A stretch of DNA of 64,000 nucleotides from Xanthobacter oligotrophicus (GTDB lineage: Bacteria > Pseudomonadota > Alphaproteobacteria > Rhizobiales > Xanthobacteraceae), in NCBI RefSeq assembly GCF_008364685.1, contig NZ_VTTL01000008.1, positions 62,001-126,000 on the forward strand. The letters run 5' to 3'. Position numbers and translations under genes: made by a program. Position 1 is the stretch's first letter. Every line of letters begins with the position of its first letter. The notes below the pieces were generated by a model that was given only the letters and a program-made list of their open reading frames with translations, was not told the origin of the DNA and searched no databases. Below, piece by piece: positions 1 through 8,225 of this stretch.

Positions 1-1
1 G

Positions 2-1018
2 TTCCGCTCCAACCAGATCCTCAACGCCATCGCCCGCTGCCTCGACCGGGGCCGGCTGATGCGCGAGAATTTCGTGCTGCGCCGCGAGCTGAAAGCCCTG
101 CCCGGCGTCGGCGCCATGGTGGGCGCTTCCAACGCCACCCGCACCGTGCGGGGCATGATCGAGCGCGTCGGCCCCATGCCCACCACCGTGCTGGTGACCG
201 GCGAATCCGGCACCGGCAAGGAGGTCACCGCCCGCTCCCTGCACGATGTCTCGCCCCGCGCCGGCAAGCCGTTCGTGCCGGTGAACTGCGCCGCCATCGC
301 CCCCGAGATCATCGAGAGCGAGCTGTTCGGCCACCTGAAGGGCGCCTTCACCGGCGCCGCCTCCTCCCGCGAGGGGCTGTTCTTCTATGCCCAGGGCGGC
401 ACCCTGTTCCTCGACGAGGTGGGCGAGCTGCCGCCCGCCATGCAATCGAAGCTGCTGCGCGTCATCGAGGACAAGAAGGTGCGTCCGGTGGGCGCCGAGC
501 GCGAGGTGCCGGTGGACGTGCGCCTGATCGCCGCCACCAATTGCGACCTCGCCACGGCGGTGGCGCAGGGCCGCTTCCGGCAGGATCTCTATTACCGGCT
601 CAACGTGGTCAACATCCACCTCGCGCCCCTGCGCGAGCGAGCGCCGGACGTGGAGCCGCTGGCCCACCTGTTCATGGCCGAGCTGTCGGCCCAGCTCGGC
701 GTGCCGCCCCTCGACCTGACGGCGGGAGTGCTGCGCGCCCTCGCCCGCTACGACTGGCCCGGCAATGTGCGCGAGCTGCGCAACGTCATCGAGCGCTCGC
801 TCATCCTCGGCGAATTCCCCAGCGACGTGGTGCCCGACGCCGACGAGGAACCGGCGGTGGAGGACACGGACGCCCTCCCGCAGGCCCTCGGCGCGGTGGA
901 GAAGGCCCATATGCTCAAGGTGCTGGGCGAAGCCGGCGGCAACCGGGCGGAGGCGGCGCGTCGCCTCGGTGTCTCGCGCAAGACCCTCGACCGCAAGCTG
1001 AAAGCCTGGAATGCCTGA
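2..1018 (+). CDS. Sigma-54-dependent Fis-family transcriptional activator (NtrC/DctD type), 5' end missing
   Basis: The reading frame is open from the left edge, so the N-terminus (probably a response-regulator receiver domain) lies outside the window; an internal ATG at 59 is not taken as the start. Visible parts are the end of a linker, the AAA+ sigma-54 interaction domain with Walker A GESGTGKE, the sigma-54 contact loop GAFTGA (near nt 341), Walker B GGTLFLDEVGELP and an arginine-finger region, then a C-terminal Fis-type helix-turn-helix (GNRAEAARRLGVSRKTLDRK). It overlaps the downstream kinase gene by 8 nt, so the two form a translationally coupled two-component pair. The family activates RNA polymerase carrying RpoN at -24/-12 promoters. 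The regulon cannot be told from the sequence; MifR- or DctD-like roles in organic-acid uptake are possible. Confidence 0.9.
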   Translation, partial: FRSNQILNAIARCLDRGRLMRENFVLRRELKALPGVGAMVGASNATRTVRGMIERVGPMPTTVLVTGESGTGKEVTARSLHDVSPRAGKPFVPVNCAAIAPEIIESELFGHLKGAFTGAASSREGLFFYAQGGTLFLDEVGELPPAMQSKLLRVIEDKKVRPVGAEREVPVDVRLIAATNCDLATAVAQGRFRQDLYYRLNVVNIHLAPLRERAPDVEPLAHLFMAELSAQLGVPPLDLTAGVLRALARYDWPGNVRELRNVIERSLILGEFPSDVVPDADEEPAVEDTDALPQALGAVEKAHMLKVLGEAGGNRAEAARRLGVSRKTLDRKLKAWNA

Positions 1019-3083
1019 ACCGGCGGCGCAGGCCGCACCGAGGCGCCTGTTCTCCCGCCTGCGCTCGGTGCGGGCGCGGCTGCTGGCCATCGCGCTTTTG
1101 CCGACGCTGATCATCATGCCGGCGGTTCTGGCGCTGGTGGTGACGTGGTGGACGCGCCAGTTCGACCACCTGCTCATCTCGAAAGTCGCGGGCGACCTCA
1201 CCATCGCCCGGCAGTATCTCGACCGCCTCATGGAGCGATCCGACGAGACCCTGCACGCGCTGGGGGAATCGGTCGCCTTCGCCCGGGTGGCAGAGGCCGG
1301 CGACGGCGCCGCCATGGCCGACTTCCTCGATGCCCGCCGCCGCACCATGGGGCTCGATTTCCTCTACCTGCTGGACCCGCAGGGCCGCCGTATCGCCGCC
1401 TCCCCGCCCTCGGTGCAGGATGGTCCGGAAGCGCGCCTGTGGCTGGTGGAGCGCCGGGCGCTTGAGGGGCAGGCCTCCACGCAGATCGACATCTTCGGTC
1501 CGGACCAGCTCGCCCGCCTCTCCCCCGAGCTTGCGGCGCGTGCCCATATCGCCCTCGTCCCCACCCCCGGCGCCGTGCCCACCGCGCGCGATGCCGAGGA
1601 CCGGGGCATGGTGGTGCAATCCGGCACCCCGGTGCAGCTTTCGGACGGCACGCGGAAAGGGGCGCTGGTGGGCGGCATCCTGCTCAACCAGAATCTCGAT
1701 TTCATCGACACCATCAACGACCTCGTCTACCGCCCCGGCAGCCTGCCCGAGGGCAGCGCCGGCACCGCCACCCTGTTCGTGGACGACGTGCGCGTCTCCA
1801 CCAACGTGCGCCTGTTCGAGGGTCGCCGGGCGCTGGGCACCCGCGTGTCGAAGGAGGTGCGCGACGCGGTGCTGGGCGAGGGCCGGGTGTGGCTCGACCG
1901 CGCCTTCGTGGTGAACGACTGGTACATCTCCGCCTACGAGCCGGTGGTGGACAGCAAAGGCCAGCGCATCGGCATGCTCTATGTGGGCTTCCTGGAGGCG
2001 CCGTTCCTGGCGCTGAAGCGGGCGAGCCTTGCGGCGGTGGGCATCGGCTTCCTGCTGGTGGCGCTCATCGCCAGTCCCGTGCTACTGCGCTGGGCCGCCG
2101 GCATCTTCCGGCCGCTGGAGGCCATGAACGCCACCATCGCGCAGGTGGAGGCCGGCACGCTCTCAGCACGCACCGGGGTTGCCGCCACCTCCGACGAGAT
2201 CGGCCGCGTCGCCCACCATCTCGACGGCATGCTGGACCTGCTCCAGCAGCGCGACGCCGAGCTCAGGCGCTGGGCGCAGGAGCTCGACGGCCGCGTCGCC
2301 GTCCGCACGGCGGAGCTGAAGGCCGCCAACGCGGAGCTTGCCGCCACCCAGCGCCAGCTGGTGATGTCGGAGAAGCTGGCGGCTATCGGCGAGATCACGG
2401 CGGGGGTGGCCCACGAGATCAACAATCCGGTGGCGGTCATCCAGGGCAACCTCGATGTGGCGCGCGACGTGCTGGGGCCGGCGGCTGCCCCCGTGCGCAC
2501 CGAGTTCAACCTCATCGACCAGCAGGTCCACCGCATCACCATCATCGTGTCGAAGCTGCTCCAGTTCGCCCGGCCGGCCGAGTTCGCCGGGCACCTCGAG
2601 CCGGTGGCGTCGTCCGAGGTGATCGGCGATGCGCTGGTGCTGGTGCAGTACCTGCTCGGGCGCGGCGAGATCGAGGTGGTGCGGGACGAGAGCGCGACGC
2701 GCCTCGTCCTCATGAACCGGGTGGAGCTGCAACAGGTGCTCATCAACCTGATGGTCAACGCCGCCCACGCCATGCCGCGGGGCGGGACCCTCACCCTGCG
2801 AACCCGCGATGCGGCGCACAACGGGCGCGCGGGGGTCTCCATCGCGGTGGCGGACACCGGCCCCGGCATCGCGCCAGAGCATGTGGCGCGGGTGTTCGAT
2901 CCCTTCTTCACCACCAAGCCGCAAGGCGGCGACAAGGCCGGCACCGGCCTCGGCCTCTCCATCAGCTTCACCTTGGTGGACCGGGCCGGCGGCACCATGA
3001 GCCTTGCGAGCCCGCCGGGACAGGGTGCCCTATTCGCCATCTGGCTGCCGCAGGCCGATGCCGCCGCCGCGCAGGGCGGCTGA
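1011..3083 (+). CDS. Membrane sensor histidine kinase with Cache sensor and HAMP domain
   Basis: A 690-residue kinase, partner of the upstream sigma-54 activator; the ATG lies inside the last codons of that gene. Order of parts: one N-terminal membrane helix (about residues 22-46), a periplasmic Cache-like sensor (about 50-320), a second helix (about 335-358), HAMP (about 360-410), a coiled coil, then the HisKA box AGVAHEINNPVAVIQGN with phosphoacceptor His468. The HATPase domain follows, with N box LINLMVNAAHAMP, G1 DTGPGIAPE and G2 GTGLGLSIS. It should sense a periplasmic ligand, often a carboxylate or amino acid in Cache kinases, and phosphorylate the activator. The ligand is unknown. Confidence 0.9.
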   Translation: MPEPAAQAAPRRLFSRLRSVRARLLAIALLPTLIIMPAVLALVVTWWTRQFDHLLISKVAGDLTIARQYLDRLMERSDETLHALGESVAFARVAEAGDGAAMADFLDARRRTMGLDFLYLLDPQGRRIAASPPSVQDGPEARLWLVERRALEGQASTQIDIFGPDQLARLSPELAARAHIALVPTPGAVPTARDAEDRGMVVQSGTPVQLSDGTRKGALVGGILLNQNLDFIDTINDLVYRPGSLPEGSAGTATLFVDDVRVSTNVRLFEGRRALGTRVSKEVRDAVLGEGRVWLDRAFVVNDWYISAYEPVVDSKGQRIGMLYVGFLEAPFLALKRASLAAVGIGFLLVALIASPVLLRWAAGIFRPLEAMNATIAQVEAGTLSARTGVAATSDEIGRVAHHLDGMLDLLQQRDAELRRWAQELDGRVAVRTAELKAANAELAATQRQLVMSEKLAAIGEITAGVAHEINNPVAVIQGNLDVARDVLGPAAAPVRTEFNLIDQQVHRITIIVSKLLQFARPAEFAGHLEPVASSEVIGDALVLVQYLLGRGEIEVVRDESATRLVLMNRVELQQVLINLMVNAAHAMPRGGTLTLRTRDAAHNGRAGVSIAVADTGPGIAPEHVARVFDPFFTTKPQGGDKAGTGLGLSISFTLVDRAGGTMSLASPPGQGALFAIWLPQADAAAAQGG

Positions 3084-3091
3084 CAGCGGCG

Positions 3092-3850
3092 TCAGCGATA
3101 ATAGGCGCCGAGCCGCGCGCCGTTCACCTCGTGCACCGCCACCTCCATGTCGTAGATGGCGCGCAGCACGTCCTCCCGCATCACTTCGTCCGGCCCACCG
3201 GAGAACAGCAGCCGGCCGTCCTTCATGGCGACGATGCGGTCGGCGTGGCAGGAGGCGAAGTTGATGTCGTGGATCACCACCACCACGGTCTTGCCCAGCT
3301 CGTCGGCGGCGCGGCGCAGGAGGCGCATGGTGGCGGCGGCGTGCTTCATGTCGAGGTTGTTGAGCGGCTCGTCGAGCAGCAGGCAGGCCGGGTCCTGCGC
3401 CAGCACCATGGCGATGAAGGCGCGCTGGCGCTGGCCGCCGGACAATTCGTCCAGGAGGCGATCCGAAAGCCCAGCGAGGTCGACGTAGGCGATGGCCTCG
3501 GCGATCTTTTCCCCGTCCTCGCGGGTCAGGCGCCCGTGGGAATAGGGAAAGCGCCCGAACGCCACCAGTTCGCCCACTGTCAGGCGCGGCGTGATCTGGT
3601 TGGCCTGCCGCAGGATGGCCATGCGCCTGGCCAGCACCGCGCCGGGGGTGGCGAACACGTCGAGCCCGTCCACGTGCACGCTGCCATGGTCCGGCGGCAG
3701 GAGCCGCGCCGCGATGGACAAAAGCGTCGACTTGCCCGCCCCGTTGGGGCCGATGACGGCGGTGAGGCCGCCCGCCGGCAGGCTGAGGCTGACATCGTCG
3801 AGGACGCGGGTGGCGCCGTAGGATTTCGACACGTGGGCGATCTCGATCAC
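3092..3850 (-). CDS. Iron-siderophore ABC transporter ATP-binding protein
   Basis: A 252-residue FecE/CeuD-type ATPase. Walker A GPNGAGKST, Q-loop, signature LSGGQRQR, Walker B CLLLDEP and the H-loop in VVVIHDINFA are all present. The start is a GTG at 3850 whose GTGA overlaps the stop of the upstream permease, a coupling that decides the start. It is the last gene of a minus-strand operon encoding binding protein, two permeases and ATPase. It would energise import of a ferric siderophore across the inner membrane. Substrate class (catecholate) is inferred from the esterase and receptor encoded on the other strand. Confidence 0.92.
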   Translation of the reverse strand: MIEIAHVSKSYGATRVLDDVSLSLPAGGLTAVIGPNGAGKSTLLSIAARLLPPDHGSVHVDGLDVFATPGAVLARRMAILRQANQITPRLTVGELVAFGRFPYSHGRLTREDGEKIAEAIAYVDLAGLSDRLLDELSGGQRQRAFIAMVLAQDPACLLLDEPLNNLDMKHAAATMRLLRRAADELGKTVVVVIHDINFASCHADRIVAMKDGRLLFSGGPDEVMREDVLRAIYDMEVAVHEVNGARLGAYYR

Positions 3851-4809
3851 GGCCGGGTGCCCCTCAGAAGCAGCAGGATGAAGACGATGCCGCCGGTGAA
3901 CTCGATCACCACGCTCAGCGCCCCGTCGTATCCGAGCCCGCGCTCGAGCACGGTCTGGCCCCCGGCGAGGCAGGCGACGGCAATCAACGCCGCGCCCGGC
4001 AGGGTGTAGCGATGGCGGTCGGTGCCGAGGGCGAGATAGGCGAGGTTCGACACCAAAAGGCCGAAGAGCAGCACCGGCCCCACCAGCGCCGTGGAGACCG
4101 AGACCAGAACGGCGATGACGAGGAGGAGCAGGGTGACCATGCGCCGGTGGTCGACACCGAGATTGATCGCCGTGTCCCGCCCCAGCGCCAGCACGTCGAG
4201 GGTGGGGGCGAGGCGCCACGCCAGCACCCCGGCGGCAAGGATCGCCCCCGCCGCCACCGGCAGCAGGCTGGTGTCCATCACGTTGAAGCGGCTGAACATC
4301 AGCGATTGCAGCACCGAGAAGGCGTTGGGATCGATGATGCGCTGGAGGAGGTTGGCGAGCCCCCGGCACAGGATGCCGAAGACGAGCCCCGCCAGCACCA
4401 CGAGATGGAAGCCGCGCCGCCCGTCGAACAGGAAGCGGAAGATGCCGAGTGCCACCACCGCCAGCACCAGCGCCTCGCCGGCAAAGCGCAGGCGGGGATC
4501 GAGCGATGCCGCCCCATGTCCGCCGAGGACGAACACCAGAGCGGTCTGGAGCGCCACATAGAGCGCATCGAAGCCCATCACGGCGGGGGTGAGGATGCGG
4601 TTCTCGGTCAGGGTCTGGAACAGCACGGTGGCCACCGCCACCGCCACCCCCACCAGCACGAGGCCCGCCAGCTTGCCGCCGCGCAGGGACAGGACGAAGC
4701 CCCAATTGCCCCGCGCCCCAACCGTCATGAAGCAGGCCATGGCGACCAACGTCGCCAGCGCCAGCAGGAGGAGCACCCGCCGTGCCCTTATGGTGTGCGC
4801 GTCAGCCAA
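3847..4809 (-). CDS. FecCD-type iron-siderophore permease (second permease)
   Basis: About 320 residues of very hydrophobic sequence with the BtuC/FecCD pattern (LALGRDTAINLGVDHRRM, LVGPVLLFGLLVSNLAYL), giving roughly nine membrane helices. No ATG precedes the conserved region. I chose a TTG at 4809 that overlaps the end of the upstream permease gene by 8 nt; an ATA a few codons further in is the only other candidate. Its stop overlaps the ATPase start. Together with the other permease it should form the heterodimeric channel of the importer. The start is less certain than the function. Confidence 0.88.
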   Translation of the reverse strand: MADAHTIRARRVLLLLALATLVAMACFMTVGARGNWGFVLSLRGGKLAGLVLVGVAVAVATVLFQTLTENRILTPAVMGFDALYVALQTALVFVLGGHGAASLDPRLRFAGEALVLAVVALGIFRFLFDGRRGFHLVVLAGLVFGILCRGLANLLQRIIDPNAFSVLQSLMFSRFNVMDTSLLPVAAGAILAAGVLAWRLAPTLDVLALGRDTAINLGVDHRRMVTLLLLVIAVLVSVSTALVGPVLLFGLLVSNLAYLALGTDRHRYTLPGAALIAVACLAGGQTVLERGLGYDGALSVVIEFTGGIVFILLLLRGTRP

Positions 4810-5827
4810 GGCGCAGGCGCCGCCCCAGCAGCAGATAGAGGAACACCGCGCTGCCCACGACCCCCGCCACCGTGCCCACCGGGATCTCGTAGGGATAGCG
4901 GATGAGGCGGCCGAGGATGTCGCAGGCGAGGAGGAAGGCGGCGCCGGACACCGCGATCCACGGCAGGGTGCGGCGCAAATTGTCGCCCATGATGAGCCCC
5001 ACTCCGTTGGCGACCAGCAGGCCGAGGAAGGGCACAGTCCCCGCCGTGGCGATGGCGGCCGCCGTCGCCAGCGCGACGATGACAAGTCCCAGAGCCACGA
5101 TGCGGCGATAATCCAGCCCAAGATTGCGCGCGAAGGTGTCGCCGAGCCCGGCGACGGTGAAACGGTTCGCCGCCGCATAGGCGATGACGGCCAGCACCAC
5201 GCAGAGCCACAGCAGCTCGTAGCGCCCGCGCAGCACGCCGGAGAAATCCCCGGTGGTCCAGGCCGCGAGGGACTGGAGCAGGTCCGTGCGATAGGCGATG
5301 AAGGTGGTCAGGGCGTTGATCACGCCCCCCAGCATGAGCCCCACCAGCGGCACCACCACCGCCCCGCGGAAGGCGATGCGATCGACGATCCGCAGGAACA
5401 GGAAGGTGCCGGCCAGCGCGAACGCGGCGGCCACCAGCATCTTGCCGAGCAGCGGCAGGCCGGGGGAAAGCAGGGTCGCGCAGAGCAGGCCGAGGCTCGC
5501 CGCATCGGCGGTGCCGGCGGTGGTGGGTTCGATGAAGCGGTTGCGGAACAGCATCTGCATCAGCGCCGCGCACACGCCCATGGACAGGCCTGCGAACAGC
5601 AGCGCCAGCGTGCGTGGCACGCGGCTCGCGAGCAGCAGCAGGAGCCCATGCCCGCCCTCGCCGCCGGCGCCACGCCCGGACACCAGTGCCGCAAGGCCCA
5701 TGTCGCCGACCCCCACCCCCACGCTCAGCGCCGACAGCGCCAGAACGCCCGCCAGCGCGAGGCCGAGCCGCGCCAGCTCCGCGCGGTCCGACGGCGCCGG
5801 ACCGGGGCCCGGCCTCGGGTCCGCCAT
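4802..5827 (-). CDS. FecCD-type iron-siderophore permease (first permease)
   Basis: A 341-residue permease of the FecCD family, with about nine or ten membrane helices and the conserved tracts GTADAASLGLL, VPLVGLMLGGVINALTTF and TVPFLGLLVANGVGL. The ATG at 5827 lies 2 nt after the stop of the binding-protein gene, and its own end overlaps the next permease, so the four genes are translated as one operon. The N-terminal Pro/Gly/Arg-rich stretch of about 15 residues before the first helix is ordinary for this family. Confidence 0.9.
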   Translation of the reverse strand: MADPRPGPGPAPSDRAELARLGLALAGVLALSALSVGVGVGDMGLAALVSGRGAGGEGGHGLLLLLASRVPRTLALLFAGLSMGVCAALMQMLFRNRFIEPTTAGTADAASLGLLCATLLSPGLPLLGKMLVAAAFALAGTFLFLRIVDRIAFRGAVVVPLVGLMLGGVINALTTFIAYRTDLLQSLAAWTTGDFSGVLRGRYELLWLCVVLAVIAYAAANRFTVAGLGDTFARNLGLDYRRIVALGLVIVALATAAAIATAGTVPFLGLLVANGVGLIMGDNLRRTLPWIAVSGAAFLLACDILGRLIRYPYEIPVGTVAGVVGSAVFLYLLLGRRLRLG

Positions 5828-5829
5828 CG

Positions 5830-6840
5830 TTATTTGCCCTGCCGGGCTTCGAGGGCCGCCGCCAGATCCTCGGTGATGGTGGGCAGGGCCGCGCCGCCGC
5901 TGCCGACGATGTACCAGCGCACCGGGTCGAGATAGAGGATGCGCCCGGACTTGGCGGCGCGGGTGGCGGCGATGAGATCGTTGTCCAGCACCGCGCGGGC
6001 GGCCGCGCCGCCGTGCCCCACCGCCGCGTCGCGGTCGAGCACCAGCAGCCAATCGGGATCCGTCTTCAGGATGTACTCGAAGGAGATGACCTCGCCATGG
6101 GCGACGGTGGTGGCGCTGCTCGCCGCGGGCGTCAGGCCGAGATCATCATAGATCCAGCCGTAGCGCGAGCCGGCGCCGAAGGCGGTGAGCTTGCCGCCGT
6201 TGACCATCACCATCAGCACCGTGCCGACCTTCGGTGCCAGCGCCTTCACGCGGGCGATGGCGGCATCCATGCGCGCGGTGAGGGCTTCGGCCTGCGGCTG
6301 CCGGTCGAAGATGCGCCCGAGCAACTCCACATTGGCCTTGGTGCCGGCGACGAAGCGGTCGGACGGCACCGTCAGGTCGAGGGTGGGCGCGATCTTCGAA
6401 AGGTCGGCATATTTCGCCGCCGAGCGGGGACCCACGATGATGAGGTCCGGCGCGGCGGCGTTCACCGCCTCGTAGTCCGGCTCGAACAGGGTGCCGATCT
6501 TGAGATAGCGGGGGTCGCGATACTTGGCGAGATAGTCCGGCAGGTTGGATCCCGGCACCCCCGCCACCGCGATACCCAGCGCATCCAGCGTGTCGAGGGC
6601 GGCGATGTCGAACACCAGCGTCGTGCGCGGATGCTCGGGAATGGTCGTCCGGCCACGGGCGTGATCCACGACCCTGTCGGCGAAGGCCGGCAGGGTCGTG
6701 AACGGGGCAAGGGCGAGCGGGGCAAGGGCGGCGGCGAGAACGCCGAGGGCCGCGCGCCGCGTCAGGCGGCGGCCGCCTTTCGGGGATGCAATCTGCAAGG
6801 CGCAAACACGTTCGGCTTCGCACGTTTCAATGGCACGCAT
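5830..6840 (-). CDS. Iron-siderophore ABC transporter periplasmic binding protein (FatB/CeuA-like)
   Basis: A 336-residue class III solute-binding protein. The N-terminus contains paired arginines followed by a hydrophobic stretch (LTRRAALGVLAAALAPLAL), so export by the Tat or Sec route is likely, ending near AFA. Typical landmarks are the HPRTTLVFDIAALDTLDALG start of the mature fold, PDLIIVGPRSAAKY and a late WLLVLDRDAAVG. It precedes both permeases with 2 nt spacing. It should deliver a ferric siderophore to the permeases; the closest named relatives by pattern are FatB, CeuA/CeuE and YclQ, some of which carry catecholate or petrobactin-type siderophores. Confidence 0.88.
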   Translation of the reverse strand: MRAIETCEAERVCALQIASPKGGRRLTRRAALGVLAAALAPLALAPFTTLPAFADRVVDHARGRTTIPEHPRTTLVFDIAALDTLDALGIAVAGVPGSNLPDYLAKYRDPRYLKIGTLFEPDYEAVNAAAPDLIIVGPRSAAKYADLSKIAPTLDLTVPSDRFVAGTKANVELLGRIFDRQPQAEALTARMDAAIARVKALAPKVGTVLMVMVNGGKLTAFGAGSRYGWIYDDLGLTPAASSATTVAHGEVISFEYILKTDPDWLLVLDRDAAVGHGGAAARAVLDNDLIAATRAAKSGRILYLDPVRWYIVGSGGAALPTITEDLAAALEARQGK

Positions 6841-6923
6841 GACGATCTCGCAAATAAAACGGCCGCTCGCACGAAGAAAACGCGGCTCCTCATCAGGTAT
6901 CGAACGCGGGGATGGGCCGCACC

Positions 6924-7991
6924 TCATCGCGCGGCTTTGGGCGGCATTCCGAAGGCGCGCTTGAAGGCGGTGGAGAAATTGGCGGCGGAGGTGTAGCCGG
7001 CGACGGTGGCGGCCTCGGTGACGCTCACGCCTTCGGTGAGCAGCGCGTCGCGGGCGCGCTCCAGCCGGCGGCCGCGCACATGGTCGAACACGGTGGTGCC
7101 GAAGGTGGCGCGGAAGGCGCGCTGCAGGCTGGTGACGCTCATACCCGCCTCCTGCGCCACCGCGTCCAGGCTCAGGCTGTCGCAGAGATGGGCTTCCAGA
7201 TAGTCCTGCACCTGCCACATGCGCTGCTTCAGGCGCGGCCGGGGGCGTTCCAGCGGAGGGCCGGCATCGCCCACGGCCGAGAAGGCCTCGAACAGCATCT
7301 CCATCACCCGGCTCTCCACGTAGAGGTCGCGCAGGAATGCCCCGTAGGGCGGCACGGCCAGCACCTGCTCGGCCAAGGCTAGGAGCCGCGGCGAGGGTTG
7401 CCAGCGCAGGCTGGAGAGATGCTCGCCGCTGACGCGCCGCACCGCGCCGGCGCGATCCATCTGCTCGAACTGCGCCTGCTCCAGCCAGTCGGCCGGGATG
7501 GTGACGTTCACCTTGCGCACGCGCAGCCCGCGCTGCCCCTTGCGGACGAAGAGGTCGGGCTCGGCGCGGACCAGCAAGGCCGCCTCCGCCTCGCCGGTCC
7601 GCGCCGGCCCGAACCGGAACGGACGGCCGCCCAGCTGGACATTGGCGTGGCCTTCCAGGAACAGGCTAAGGGTCACGCCCTCCGCGTGCACCACCTGGCT
7701 GGTGAGATCGTGGAGGTCCCGCGCGTCGGTGGCATGAAGCACAGCGCCGCTGCGCAGGGCGGTCATCAGGTAGCGGCCCCGCAGCACGGCACCGTCCCTC
7801 ATGGCGCGGGGCGCGGTGACGGCGAATTCCGTGCCGGCGAGATGGGACAAGGCGGCGATGTCCGCGCAGCGCACCAGATGGCCGGCGGCCTCGCCCGACC
7901 CGGCGCCGACACCCGTGGCCGCCGCGCCGCGCATGGTCGGCGCGGCCGCCGGTGCTGCACGACGGCGATGGGGAGGGCGGGGTTCGGTCAT
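6924..7991 (-). CDS. AraC-family regulator (PchR-like) of the siderophore locus
   Basis: About 355 residues with a sensory N-terminal half and a C-terminal AraC double helix-turn-helix (DSLSLDAVAQEAGMSVTSLQ and AATVAGYTSAANFSTAFKRAFG). I chose the ATG at 7991; an in-frame GTG at 8018 is possible and neither has a clear ribosome site. PchR-type regulators bind the cognate siderophore and activate receptor and uptake genes. This gene lies directly upstream of the importer operon and divergent from the TonB receptor, as expected for that role. The regulated genes are inferred from position only. Confidence 0.85.
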   Translation of the reverse strand: MTEPRPPHRRRAAPAAAPTMRGAAATGVGAGSGEAAGHLVRCADIAALSHLAGTEFAVTAPRAMRDGAVLRGRYLMTALRSGAVLHATDARDLHDLTSQVVHAEGVTLSLFLEGHANVQLGGRPFRFGPARTGEAEAALLVRAEPDLFVRKGQRGLRVRKVNVTIPADWLEQAQFEQMDRAGAVRRVSGEHLSSLRWQPSPRLLALAEQVLAVPPYGAFLRDLYVESRVMEMLFEAFSAVGDAGPPLERPRPRLKQRMWQVQDYLEAHLCDSLSLDAVAQEAGMSVTSLQRAFRATFGTTVFDHVRGRRLERARDALLTEGVSVTEAATVAGYTSAANFSTAFKRAFGMPPKAAR

Positions 7992-8140
7992 ACCCCCAAG
8001 AAGGACTTGGTGGGCCACACGCTGTCAACCGCTTTGCGCCACCATGTATTTATTATTATTCAAAAATAGAAGGTGTCTGCCTGGATCGAGTTCGATCAGT
8101 TCCATATTTTTGACGATGGCACAAACGAATTGCAACGTCC

Positions 8141-8166
8141 GGCAAAAGAACATATTGGCGAAAAAC
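8141..8166. promoter_or_regulatory. Direct repeat in the divergent promoter region of the TonB receptor
   Basis: The 234-nt gap between the AraC gene and the receptor is strikingly AT-rich for this genome (for example 8044-8072). It holds a tandem direct repeat, GGCAAAAGAA at 8141 and GGCGAAAAAC at 8157, 16 nt apart, 60-85 nt before the receptor ATG. AraC proteins often bind such direct repeats on one DNA face. A Fur, Irr or RirA site may also be present, but I could not identify a convincing one. Confidence 0.3.
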
Positions 8167-8225
8167 GTAAAACTCCCCCTCCAGCGGTACAGCCTTGATT
8201 GCTTGGTCATGAGACGGGGAGTGTT

